A stretch of 64,000 nt of DNA from Calycina herbarum (lineage: Eukaryota; Ascomycota; Leotiomycetes; Helotiales; Pezizellaceae). Numbering within the stretch: the first letter of the stretch is position 1; each line of letters begins with the position of its first letter. Both the position numbers and the translations under genes were made by a program. The notes below the pieces were generated by a model. It searched no databases. It was not told the origin of the DNA and saw only the letters and a list, made by a program, of their open reading frames with translations. This document shows positions 12,279-24,943 of the stretch, in pieces. The stretch lies in the NCBI GenBank assembly GCA_001414485.1, contig LLEY01000002.1, positions 310,001 to 374,000 of the forward strand, read 5' to 3'.

Positions 12279-15033
12279 GAGGATGTGGAGGAGTGGAGGC
12301 TTTGCTATGATTTAATTTTGCTACTCCTTTGGGATGCAAACGCAGGAAGGGTTCATCTCATCACTGTTTGAGATTTGGATTCTGTAAGCGCTGGGAAGGT
12401 TACTTACGATAGGGATAGATTTCAATCATGTGATGGCGGCATCATGCGCATTAATCTCCTTTTTGTCACTGATACAGTGTCCCTCTTTTCTTTGGTCGCC
12501 GGTGTTGTTACCGATGTCTGTGTTGAGGAGGGCAAGTTGACGAATACGATATTGTTTGTTGTTGTTCTGCTGAAGATTATTTGAGTATTGTATAGAGATT
12601 TCTTGATTGTTTTCCTCCCACCTGTCATGTCATTCTATTATAAGTCTGTCAATTCAAGTTAATGTACCCCCAACACGCGTAGCCACAGGGCTGCAGTAAC
12701 AAGTACCTCGGGATACACTAGTCCTGCGAGTTTGCAAATCCTTTTCATCAGAGGCCTAGATTTCTAAGCTCTAGGTAGGAAACAATTGTGCTACATTGTC
12801 TTCTGAATGAGGATTTCTATTGCTTCCGTCAGTCGCAAATGGGGAGGTTCTCCGTATAGCCTGAATCCTCTGGGTGGCGGGGTATATCGTCGTATCCAGG
12901 CTGTCGTAGTATTTGGTAGCGAGGGGAACGCGAAGTTGTCGCATTGGGTTTTATTTCTATTTGATTTTGTTAATTTATTTATCTTATTCGCAATATTCGT
13001 TTCACGTATCTCATGTTTGTATCAGGTACCTAAGTATCTCGTTATCTTACCTGAGCATTATCAATCAATCTCGTCCCGTCTCTTCCCCCACACTCTGAAC
13101 GCCTCATGTGCCGTTGAAGAAAAAAGCAAAGATCATCGTAAAATAACCAACGCCCTACGGCTTCTCCGATTCCACCCGACTTGCCGCCGACCAACCGTCG
13201 AAAGAAATCCCCATACGATATAACCACTTAGATTTCCAGATACCCCCAAAGCTGACGGCGGATGCATCCTCCGCGCGGCGAAGACGCAAGGTGGCTTGCA
13301 GGATGTACCGGTTTGACATGTTCGTCGGTAGTCCTTTTAGGATTTGCACCTTCAGACAACTCCAGCTCGTGGTAGATTTATTTCTCCATTTGGGATTGTT
13401 GTTGAAGGAAGTGGTTGGTTCGTAAGTACTGGGGAATGGGGAGATGGGGTACATGTACATGCATATGTGTAGGGAGATACCGAGTATGAATTGGGATGTG
13501 TTGGAATTTGGGATGGAAGATTGACATAAAACCATGGGTTGAATGATATAAATCTTCAGCTAATAAATAGAACCATTTTCAGCAGGCCCAATTGGGAAGC
13601 TATACTCTCTTGGTATCCCACTACAGGGAATATACACCCCGCGTATACAAGTATCATCCACGTGGAATACTAGTGATAACATGAGTTCAAAACGACGGGA
13701 TCCACAAACTGAACTCCACAATTGACAAACCCGTTGGGCATCAATCAATTCAATTCAAGGAAAACATCATCACTTCAACAAAGAGCAAATCCGTCCTGGA
13801 TCAGCCCATCTCATCACAATCACAATCACAATCACCTTTCCAGTTTTGAAAACACCCCTTCCATCTATTCTCGGGAGCGCGCCGAACCTAACGGTACGAA
13901 ACCCCAACCTCTTCCCTCTTCCCCGGTCGGTAACATGGCAATGCGAACCCCTTTGTCGTTCCACAATCCCGTTTCGTAAACACCGAGTCAGAAGCTGAAA
14001 CGAAACCACGAATGCGAGTTAAGTGCTCTTTTCGATGAAATTTATTCATGGATCGATGTGTGACAGACAGATGACGCGACGCGATTTACGTTCGCATGAT
14101 TCCTTTTTTGGGCTTGCGATGCTAAAGGGATTGAATTTACGAGACCGAAATCCTTGGGATCGTATACTTGACATCTGCCGGGTTTTAAGACACTTGACGT
14201 AGACCCCGACAACAAGCAAATTTACATGAGAATTGAATTGAGTTCAATGCTTGCTCTCTTTAATATTGCAACTTGTTGGGAAGAGGTCGATCACATTCAA
14301 TTCAACCCTTGAGGTTTCTCTCGAAGAATTAAATACAAATAATAAATAAATATTCGCAAACCTGAAAGCTCGAGCATCTCAAAGGTCTTTGCGATCCCTT
14401 CAACTCCTGCCTTTTGGGCAAATCTTCCAGAAATCCCAGTAGAACAATAATACATCCCACTAAGGTTACCAAACACGGCACTTCATCAAGAAATAAAATA
14501 CCTCATCCCCGCACCGGAAAGGCAACCCGAGATTAACAGCCGACTGAAAAACCATGGCTTTTCGTCAAGTACTTATCAGAACCCAAGAATCTCCATAATC
14601 GTTACCAACAAGCGAACCCCGGAAATTATCACAAAACGGCTTGCTCGCCTCAACGGCCAACTCTGCCATCTCGGGCAATCAACGTTGTATCAACCCTATT
14701 TATTTTCTACTTTCACACTTCCAACCAGGGTTGACGTAGATAATCTCCCGAATCTGGCTTCCCGGAACGCTCTCCACACCCGAACCCTTGAAGCCGTGCG
14801 CGAATCGAGACGTCTGACTGCGCGCGGAAGCTGACTTTTGCGACCCGACCATGGAGAAGCAGGGGTTGGCGATGAGGCGTTCGGTCGGTTTTTTGGTGCC
14901 ACTGTGGAGAATTGCAAGGTTGAAGTGCCGGTACGGAAAGTCTCTTCTCTTCGGCTGGGGTTTTCATCACGCTCTCTTGACTCGTCCGAGTATCGCCTGT
15001 GCGGTGAGTGTGAAAATATTCAGAACCCTGAAG

Positions 15034-15066
15034 CGAAATAATAAATAATAAATAATAAATAATAAG
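15034..15066. repeat. (AATAAATAAT)n microsatellite
   Basis: An AATAATAAATAATAAATAATAA tract in non-coding DNA. Confidence 0.8.
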
Positions 15067-18000
15067 GGTGGTGATATAATAAAACGCGGCGTTCTTCCCC
15101 GCGCTTAGACGTTCGTCGCACACCTTCTTCATGGGTCGCCTCGCGCTCGCCTCGGAGAGATCACAAGCCATTCCCTCCCTCTGCAAGAAACAGCAACCAG
15201 CAACCAGCAACCAGCATGCCTCGTGTGCAATATCGCTGCTCACGAATCACGCAGCTTCAAATCAACCACACCCTCACAAGCGTCTCCAAACCACGCGAAA
15301 TGCAGGTACCGAAAGGATTTTCCACACACCCTCTTCCCCCTCTTCTCCCTCAATTGGCATTCTGATTTGTTCTCCCGCAGCCACACGTCACGTTCCTCAG
15401 CCACAAGTCAGGTTCCTCAGCCACATATTCGAGCGTTTCCATGCTTGATTCGTCTTTTGCTTAGCCTGAAATTCACATCCCTACGCCTCGTGGAGTCGTG
15501 GGTGTGGGCGTTATAACCCTGGAAGATACCCTTGTTCCCCGCTCGTCACCAAAAACCCAGCCAGGCCTCCGAGGGAGGGCCGATGTCACGAGCCATGCAC
15601 CAATCAGAAATGGAGAAGGGCATCGCTGACCCGGAGAAGGGTCGGAGTGGGGGAGAAGGAGGTTGGTGGCGCCTGGCGCCTGGACAAGTGAGGGGAAGTT
15701 CTAGACGCAGAGAAAAGAGGCGTAGAAGCCCACGAAGCCTTCTCCGCCCAACTCTCAACTCCCAACTCCCAACTCACAACTCACATGCCTCGGGGAAACT
15801 GTTTGAATGGCCGAAATGGACCGAAACGACCATTTGATTTCTCTTTTGGAAATTCCTCATCTTGTGGAAGTTGGAATTCCCGGCGGCGTTCTGGCCGAAA
15901 GCGAAAGGAAGAAAGGTACGGCAAGTCTGTCACGAGATGGAGGTTGTGAAACTCTCGTATGTCCTGAATTGTCGCTTCAGGGCGCACAAGAAGCTCAGCA
16001 CGATGCCGGATGCGGTAAAAACGAGGGGGGATGGTTGAATACAACAGAAGCAGAAGACATAAGCATATCCAATTGCTCGTGAAGAAGTGTTTTGGTTACA
16101 CGCTATCAAAGAGTGTTCGCCCCCAGGTGACTTCTGCTCTCTGCTAAGCCTCGGGTAGATGGACCGCTCATCCAGCCCGTGACATACGCCTCCGGCTGTT
16201 CGTCAACCACTGAATTCCAGCATGCATGCTACATTTGCCTCTTTCTTTCTTTTCTTCAATGCACATGATAACTGTGTACCGTAACTCTGTTCTGGTTCCG
16301 TCGTTACCAAACTAACTCTCCATAGTCAAACACGCAATACCAGCTAGGCAGACGAGCAGCATTCTTTTCTCGGCACCCCCTCACCAATTGACCGAGGTGG
16401 GGTAGGGGAAATGGAAAAATACAATATACCCAAATGGAAGAAAAGATCTTTAGTCACGCTCCCTAAGCTGTCCCACGAACCCGCCTACCAATTCAGCGGT
16501 GATGGCCCTGGGAGGTTTCCTTATCGCAACGCAGACAAGTGACAATCCCAAAATGGGACCCTGATGTTTCTTCCATTCTCGGGGTCCTCCATCTCGCCCT
16601 CTCGCTTGAAGTGGAAGGTCGAAAACGCATGGCAAAATTACAACGGTTTTGGAGACAATGCTTGCTATCAACCCTGGAAACATATCATGGCACCCTGGAG
16701 ATTAATGGAATCCTTCGAGAAGGGTCTCTTTTTGTTCTTAAAATAATAAATGGAAGAATTAAAACCCGTTTCGTTTATTTGGGGGGTACCTCCGTAGCTC
16801 TCACCGTACGTTGTACCCCCACGAGATGTTCCTAGTGGGGTAAGATATTCCCCCATTCAGTTCCTGGATTCCGAGTTGCAGGTTAGGGAAGGTGGGTTTC
16901 CCCTCGAAGCACTGGAGATCTTCTTTGAGTGCATTTGGGATTCAAAGTGTGGTTGGCCCTGAAAGATGCCTGTTTTGGGATCTCTGCATGGTGATCTTTT
17001 GATGAGTGTCTGGTTTGATGTTGTAGTACAAAATCGTCATATGGCTCAGCACAACCTACAACGGCTATGGAAACTCGTAGGATTCGAGAGGTGATGTGTA
17101 GAGACTGATTGAGTATCGATCCACTACACCACCAAAATATCATCATACTTGAAATAGAAAGTCGGATGTTTTTCCTGGTGCTCAACTGGTAGTGAGACCG
17201 AAGTAGATATCCATCAAATCCCATCCCATTCATTTCTAATCGTCCCATACACCCTCATTCTCACCCCACGAACCTCGGCGACCAAAGGCAACGGGAATCC
17301 TTCCTCGTTTCTCGGAAAACGCAGACTGGTCCGTCCGTAATGGTAATGCAAGCATTCCACGCACATTGTGTTGTTCTCTCGATGATTGGGAAATGTAATG
17401 TTACAATGCAATGCAAGCCAGTGTCAAAACACAGACCTGCTTGTAATCAAAGCCATCCATCATCCATCATCCATCGATCCTTCAAGGCCAAACAAGCCTG
17501 TAAAGTTGTCAAAAATACCACGTCGGTGAAGAATACGCACCCCACGTCCACGTGGGGGATTGATTGATTCCACATGGTTTGTTAGGCACGCACGACGGAG
17601 GGCTTGGGAAGCTCTGAGAATTCCCCATGGAGCGGGTATGCGATGCCTTCAAGGTTCTCTTTAGGGGTGAAAGCTTGGAGATCATTGTCTTTCCTTGTAT
17701 TTCTTCTTAGGTTTTGTCCGAGAAGGGAAGGTACAAGTAACGGCTTTCTTCTGAAACGGGGGCATTCTGTTTTCATCGGCTTGCATGTACTGGAGATAGA
17801 TAGGTTATGTGACGACAGGCATTTCTTTTTGTATGTGCCGCTTGAGTTGTTTATTCAATATTCCTATTTGAGTTCTTCTTTTTATTCTTCTATTATTATT
17901 TTATTATTTTTATTTCTTTGAATTTGTGTTTGATGAATGGTTCTTGAGGAAAGAGGCTTTAGGGGTCCTCCGATAAGGTGTTACGGATACGGGTAGGTAG

Positions 18001-18335
18001 GACGGTACGGACCGTTTATTGACGCTGTTGATGCCGGAGGATGGCGGGGACACGGGCGGAGTAAGTTTACTCTGTCTTATTTTTTGAGGGGATTTCTAAG
18101 CTGGATACTTAGTCTCGGGGTTGCCGAGATGCTTCTGTTTCGTCTGTCTCGTTCCCATTTCCTTGTGTGTTTTTCAAGAATTGGGACATTCAAATTCAAC
18201 TTCTACTCTAGCTCGTCAATGGAAAGTTTCAAAAAAGCTATGACTTCAACTTCCATTGTCCCGAGTAAAGAATAGTCAGTGCTTTTGGGGTTACGGGGTA
18301 CATCAACGTCTGCAAGCTTCTCTCGTGGGAATCCG

Positions 18336-18557
18336 AAGTTTCGGGTTTGTAAGATTGGTTGGGAGGTGTGTGTCCACTTGTGCATTTCATAGGTTGCCTC
18401 GTGGAGTGAAGCTGGCTAGCCTCGTGGACGAGGGAGGTTGGGACCAAAGTTTCGGGTCTGTAAGATGGGTTGGGAGGTGTGTATCCACTTGTGTATTTCA
18501 TAGGTTGCCTCGTGGAGTGAAGCAGGCTAGCCCCGTGGACGAGGGAGGTTGGGATAA
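18336..18557. repeat. 111-bp tandem duplication
   Basis: Two head-to-tail copies of a 111-bp unit (18336-18446 and 18447-about 18557), each starting AAGTTTCGGG and ending GAGGGAGGTTGGGA. The copies differ at several positions, mostly transitions. It lies in the gene-poor region. Both copies stay open in two frames, but the products look like no known protein. Confidence 0.9.
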
Positions 18558-20363
18558 AATGGGTTCTCTTGTCTCCTTTTCTGCTTTCGGTTGTGACTGC
18601 ATGGCTTGCGTGGACTTTATCTTACGACATTTGAGTTTCTCAGATTGGAGAATTTACTAAAAGAGGAAGAGTTAAGCGATCACTTCATATTCTGATCCAG
18701 GTAAAACGAGGTTGGGACGGCGGTGTAGATGTGTAGTCACTGTTGTACAATTAAAGCGGTGAAAGAGGTTCCTCGCCTATGAAATAGAGGGATTGAATCA
18801 TTGGCTCGAAGAAAGATGCATTGAGTAACCTGAATTGATAATCATCTCATGTATTCTCAGACAGTTGAAGTCAATTGTTCTGGGTGTCTAGATTAATTCA
18901 AAGTTTTGTAAATGTTGAGAATGGTGAATGTTGATTATCCAGAAATCCGGGTTGGTTATTCTAAAAACTCGGAACTGTTAGTAATTAATTCTAAGAGAGA
19001 ATTTCCAGCCAATACGAAAAGCTCAAAAGGAAAAAAGTCTAGATCCTCATCGTTCTCTCCCACGTTGAAAAGCCACACCCTTCCAAGTAACAAAGGAATT
19101 CCAACAATGCACCCAAAATACATACCACATGGCCAAATCACCAGCCCGTTCCCCTTCAGAATTTTCACGTGTTAACCCTTAAAACACGGTGAACGCGTCG
19201 AGGCATGAACAAAGAAAAAGGCACAAGGTGAAGGCAACACAAACCAAGAAAAATGAAATATCTATCCGATCGGAAGTACCTCCGTCCGCATCCCACCCAT
19301 CTCAATCCCACAAAGAAAGGAGATCTGGTGGATGTCACTCACTCACACACATAAATCTTAGATATCACAAGGCAAGTACCGCTCGTTGTTTGCAATATAG
19401 TGGAAGCGAGGTCCGGACCTATGATTGCAGGAGGGGGGGTTTTGTTACTCAATTTGTCTTGCCTATTTCCCTTTTCAATTAATTATTATTATTTTGTTTA
19501 AATATAATTTTATTTGTTTGACTCGAGGTCTTACTCGGCCAGGGCGTTTCTTTTTGTTTTTTGTTTGATATTGGTCTTGGTCTTGTCTGCCCGCATGCCA
19601 TTTTCCTCAGATTGGCGGCTTACCTTCCAATCAGAAGATCACCACATCTTTCACCCTCGATCGAAAACCGGGTTTTGGGACTCAACTCGGTTGTTTTATC
19701 CTATTGGAGGGGTGTTGTTTGATTATTTGGTCTCGAGATATGAGCCATCGTGTTCCTCGGTCGGCATCTCAACCATTTATTAAACGATCCGAGATTTCGG
19801 GATGCCGAGAGAAGGGAGGGACACATTATTGGTCGCGAGATGTTGGAAGGGGGTCCGGGGATGGCTCCGGAGGTGGTTGGCAGCTGAATGTTGGGGATCT
19901 GGAATGCTGGGGAAGGGAGTTGGTGGAATGAAGGGATGGAGGGGTTTGTTGTGGATATAGCGGAATATTTTTACTGGACTGGTGTTTGTTTTTTGTAAGA
20001 CCTGAGTGAGATGTGAGATGTGAGATGTGACGAAATCGTGGAGATGATGTGGAGGTTATACTTGGTCAGAGGTCGAGATTTTTCGGATGCGGGGGAGGGA
20101 GATTTGGTTAGTAAGTGCGGAGAAATGTTGTCGTACTGTGTAGAAGGAGTCAAGTAGAGTGATTGAAATATCAGTAGTTCCAACACTGATATAAATGAAG
20201 TTTCCCAGATATGGGAAATACCAAAATTAAAGCAATTCGGGAATCATATCTGATACTGGTCTCCAAACCTGGTGGAATGGTATCTTGATATTTATCGCCA
20301 AATGCAATGTCTTCGCCTGGAGTGAAGATACCATCAACCACCATCGAAGTTACCTTCCAACTA

Positions 20364-23080
20364 TCAACTCTTCGCACCACCAACTCTCCGATACTTCCTC
20401 GTATCCTTCCTACTCATCTTGACTTTATCTCTAGTTCCCTTTCCGCCCTCCAAAAAGCCTCCACCCCTCTTCCCAATTAGCACCCCGTGACAAAAGCCAC
20501 AATCTTCCGGTCGGTAATTCCCCTCTCTGCTACACCATCCACAAATCATCTTATTCGCCCACTCATTAGGATGCTCCTCTCCCTCATCATGGCATTTGTC
20601 ACAAGCATAAACCTTCTGACAACAAGAAAAGCGAAACCATCGAAAGGATTTCGTGTAATGTCGACAACGACCTCGCTTAGGTAGTTCAGTCCCCACAACT
20701 AGCCCAAGAACTTCTTTCTTCTTGCGCGGTCCAGATGAAGAAGAGAGATGATCGGTTTGAGATATGCGAAGGAATTTTGTTTGGGGGATCTTGAATGTAA
20801 ACTTTTGGTGGCATTCTCGACAGATATTGCTTGTCGTTTCCCCTTGAACGGAGATGATTCCTGGCAGTGGATAGGTAGTAGAACATCCAGAACAGGTGGG
20901 GATAAATGTACTGGGTAGCATATCCATTGCAGCACACCCTTCCAAATCTAGAAATCCAGCTCTTACTGCATGTGCGTGAACGAAATCTCGACGGAAGTTG
21001 ACACTGAGGGTGCTAGCACATTTCCTGCAACTATCTGATTTTGGTACACCATTTTTGAGCCCGTTTATTTCTAGGACATCTTTGCATCTCTCGCATTTGA
21101 CAGTAACATTGAGTGTCACGACCTCCATCAACTCAATACCATAGAGTTCAATGAAGGGGAACGATATCGCTGTTCCACGTTGCTGGTCATTGTGAGACTT
21201 TCGCTGAAGAGCGGATGGCTCCTCCTTTTCTGCTTGAACTTCAGTGCCACCCGCCTCGTCTGTGTCATCGTCTCCCGAGTCATAAGAATCATAAAAGTCA
21301 GACTCGGAGTGAGAGTGTTCTTCGTGATGTAGTGTTGTCCATTCAAGGGGTCGCGTAATGTATTGAATATGACTTCGTTCGGTGTCTTGCTGGGTTTCGA
21401 CTCCTTTTCCTTTGTCGGCCGGCATTGTTTCTGGCTTCATTGGCTGTGGGACCATGATTGGAACGATGGGTTTCGATTGCAAAACAGTCTTCGCAAATAC
21501 ATGCATGTTTTGTGCAAGGTGATTCACATGTCCCATCAAGGTTGTCTCTTTCTGCTCGCTTGCCCTTACCTCAAACCCCCTTTCCACAGCTTTAGACTCA
21601 ACTCCGTCAAGCTGAATGCGACATGGCTGCAATGGGTAGAGCAATGGAACAAATAACCGCACAGACTTTACAGCTTGCATAGCTGTCGGAAGTTCTGAAC
21701 GTCTTCGAGGTTCGATAGGAAGGGTGTAAGCGATTCCATCACCCGACTTTCGATAAAGGGGGAGGCGACCCATTCTCGCTTCGAGTTGTCTGACTTCATT
21801 TTCTCGTCTCTTTGATGCTTCGGCTTTCTGTTGCGCAGTGTATGATACAATGGGTTTTGCTGCAGCTTCAATTGGTTTGTTGTATACGGTTGCTGACTGC
21901 ATAGGCTGTACGCTATCAGCCTTGCTCGATCCAGTGGCTGGCTCAACCAATCGTGCGGGTATCGTCGAAAGATGGCGAGTATCTTTATTGGGCACCAATT
22001 TAATCGTATCTGCCTTGGGTGCAGACAAAAATATTTCCAGGTTTTTGTCAAGTGCTTTTACCAGCTCTAGAAGTGTTTTGGTAGGCGACTCTTCGATCAG
22101 ATTACTGAAACCAAATTCGATGTTCAAAGCAAACCCTCTTGGGATGTCTTTATTGCCAACTTTCAAGGATGCAGTATCTTTCGGGTATTCCTCCGGTACA
22201 AATAAAGTGCATTCTAATGCTGACATCTCAAAAGGAAAATCTGGATCAGAAGGTGTGAGGCTGAATTTCAGCATCATTGTTCCATCTGGTTGCCTGAACT
22301 CCCTGGGAGAGAATCGTCTTCGTATTTGTCCAACTTGATATTCCCGGGGATCTTGAGTCTGGACTTGTGGAACCGGCTTTGGTACAATACGTGAAGCAAT
22401 GGGCTGAGTCACTGCTTGACGTCTATCTGGTACCAAGTCATCTTTGGAAGGATTGGATGAACCCGAAGATTCCGAAATCCCTCCATGAACTTCATTGGTA
22501 TGCAGATATGAACAGATGTCGCCCGCTCGACACGTTCCTAGCAATGTATCAGCAATAGTATCTCGTATGACCTCTGTTGGCCTCGAGGCGTCTTGTGCTT
22601 CCCACTCCTCACGAGGTGTAACTTTAGGTTGAGCAATTGTGTAGCACCGCCTCCTCATGACGAAAGCCACCATCAACAGTCATTTCCACGATTGTGGACC
22701 GCTTTCATGCTTGGCTCAAGCTAAATCACGGGATTGGCAAAGCACGCCAGTCTGCAGACAGTAGTCTGCATAGGAGGCTGTCTCCAACGAATAAAAATAT
22801 TAAGCGGAAAATAAAAAACAAATACCTGTCTTGCGGAAATAACGACAAACCCTGCTGCTCTGCGGCGGCTGCTCAGCAGCGGGTGAGACGGAATGGGGTC
22901 CGATTGCAACTCCTGCCAACGCATCAGTCAAGCAGATGACCCCCAACATGTTATCAAGATAGTCTGCATTGCAACCTTGTGCCATGCATCAAACGAGGTT
23001 ATAGAGGGGGATGGGAAGGCGGTGAAGGGAGACTATGGCTGCTGACCTGGAGGGGATATTTGTGTTGAGGAGGAGACCAT
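20364..23080 (-). CDS. CCCH- and CHY-type zinc-finger protein
   Basis: Preferred model: exons 23080-23047, 22912-22826 and 22537-20364 (764 aa). The 288-nt second intron joins VCRYFRKT to GTCRAGDICSYLH and so completes a perfect CX8CX5CX3H finger (C34, C43, C49, H53), which strongly supports that splice. The first exon is less sure: an ATG at 22985 reading directly into the CCCH exon is the alternative. The middle has a globular region of RWD-like appearance (about residues 110-220), then an acidic Ser/Asp stretch and several CXXC pairs. The C-terminus (about 662-740) is a CHY zinc finger containing RWFRFSCC, CDKCHDE and MICGWCSREGNYRPE. The protein ends with a basic RDTRKYRR-like tail, as in other fungal members. 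CHY fingers occur in ubiquitin ligases and in the mitochondrial Hot13 protein. No RING finger is visible, so an E3 role is not supported. RNA binding through CCCH is inference. Confidence 0.88.
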
Positions 23081-24943
23081 GATTGTGATGGTGGAGATGT
23101 CCGGATCTTGGGTGTTTGTTGTGGTTGAGGTGTTGTGGTGGTGGGCTCCCTGGTCCGGTGGGTAGGGTGTGTGAGAGATGCCTGTCAATGGCGGTCGACG
23201 AGAGGGCCTGGATCTTGATACAATCGATATGAAAGGATTGGTAATAGCTGAGGAGGACAGAGAAACCTGATATAAATCCCAATTGATGGCAATTAATTCT
23301 CACGAGATCGGATGGCCATCCCGGGTGGTGTATTTGAGTTTTGATATCGGTGGCAATTGGAGGCAATTCTCAGAATGAGTCGATACGACTCATTTTCGCT
23401 GAGTCTTTGGCTGAGTCACCCTTCTCCAGATTCTCCGCACTTCTAACCACTTCACTTCTGTACTTGTATGAACATTATTCAGCTTCATATTTGCCTGTGT
23501 TAAAGGGCAAATTGATACCCCTTTCAAACGCATTTGTTGTTATTTTTAATTTTTTAATTTTTTAAATATTATTTTGAGTATTGTCTTCACATTTTCGTGG
23601 CCCGTGCAGCCTCTGACGACGACGTGCGTCAACCACCTCTTTCCTGATTCTTCAAGCATCGCATCCTCTATTTCACCATACATTACCACATCACATTGAA
23701 ATTATCCACACAACCTGATCCGAAACACGCAGTACCTTGGATTTCTCACAAAATTCCAACATCTCGTACCCCCGTTGTGTCGAGACGTACGCGGTTGGCC
23801 GTGAAAGGACAAAAACCGCAGTTGGCGTGTGATTGGGCTTGAATGCGGCTTGCCGACAAGGCGTGAGCGGCTGAGGAACCGCCAGTTTGTTTTTATACGC
23901 CTTCATCCTTTCTCTCAATTCCGTGCTACCGACAGCAGTTCCCCCCGATCGGATTGTGTCCCCGGGACTGGTCTTCTACTTTATTTCGGATGTTGTCACA
24001 TCATGCATACTTGCATGGTTCAGGATACGAATCTGCAAGATGTAAAAAGAACAGTCACTCTATTTCGGGGTGATATTCAGAGCAGAAGGGGTGATTCTTG
24101 CCATATGGAAAACCCCGCGGATCACCTTGTCAAGATGCCATCTTTCTATCACACAGATCACAGGAACAACATGGACCTGGGGATTTCAATGGGAGGCTGC
24201 TTTTCTGTATTCAAGACACGGGCAACAACAGGGAAAAATTGTCAGAGCTTTCAGACCTCCCGAAAACCGTCAAATGCGAGATGAACCGTGATCCCCGGGA
24301 TGGTGAGGTATTGGGAAGGGGTAACACCAATGAAAACGAGACAAGCACCTCGAACCCTCGTACTTCTATCGATTTCTTGATCTCGACCAACGCCATGTTT
24401 TACTCTTAAGGTTGAAAAGTTGCAGCCTTCAGCCACCGCAATATTGACCTCTACGGAGGCATCCCCTCAATCTGTCACCCTTCAAGGGGGTAACTTCGAA
24501 GGGGTTTCCTGGATCCAGACCCCACGGTAGCGACTGGCCTATTTTCAAGCAAGCGCTGACCTCCCAATCCGGACCCAACAGGAACGCCAGTCCATGGATC
24601 TCAGAAGATTTGGCCAAACCCGACTCCTCAATGGTGCAGGTTCAATGGTGCAGGGTTGAACCAGGAGATTCAGGGCCCGGCCCCAAAGTTGATTCTTTTG
24701 TCACTCCAACGATTCCGGGGGAGATTGCCAGCTCATCTTCTGGATTCTCCTACTGTTTGGACTACACGTGAATTATACATCCAACAACACTAGAGAATGT
24801 ATTGTTCCGGTAAAAAAAGATATAAATTCATGTTTTGCTAACTACAAGTTGAAAATAACCCATAAAGTGACAAATTCAGCAAAACATTCTTGTCTTTCTC
24901 TCAAACTCTTCTAGCAACCAACGTATTCGCTTAAAAGATTGGT
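23081..24943. other. Intergenic region
   Basis: No supported gene. The segment next to 23080 is the leader of the minus-strand zinc-finger gene. A T/A-rich tract lies at 23530-23575. GGTGCAGG/GTTCAA-like short repeats occur near 24633-24660. They resemble a tRNA B box only superficially, and no cloverleaf can be folded around them by eye. Confidence 0.5.

Larger units (their letters stand above)
4401..20363. other. Gene-poor region of about 16 kb
   Basis: Both strands were read for family motifs, long frames and splice-linked frames. None of the open frames (the longest is under 180 codons, for example 14713-15243 minus) has a recognisable domain, sensible composition or convincing intron continuation. 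The sequence is not AT-rich like RIP-degraded transposons and shows no transposase or reverse-transcriptase frame. It contains microsatellites and short tandem duplications (listed separately), poly-pyrimidine tracts and A/T runs. Possible contents are long non-coding RNAs, extended regulatory DNA for a flanking gene, or genes too diverged for me to see. Strand and transcription cannot be read from the sequence. Confidence 0.55.

Noticed and set aside
12807..13223. 138-codon plus-strand frame with a hydrophobic stretch
   Set aside because: No signal-peptide logic, no homology that I recognise and no splice continuation.
14713..15243. 176-codon minus-strand frame in the gene-poor region
   Set aside because: It mixes microsatellite-derived residues and no domain is visible; the composition is that of translated non-coding DNA.
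24633..24665. GGTTCAA-like boxes resembling a tRNA B box
   Set aside because: No acceptor or anticodon stem can be paired around them. They are short direct repeats.
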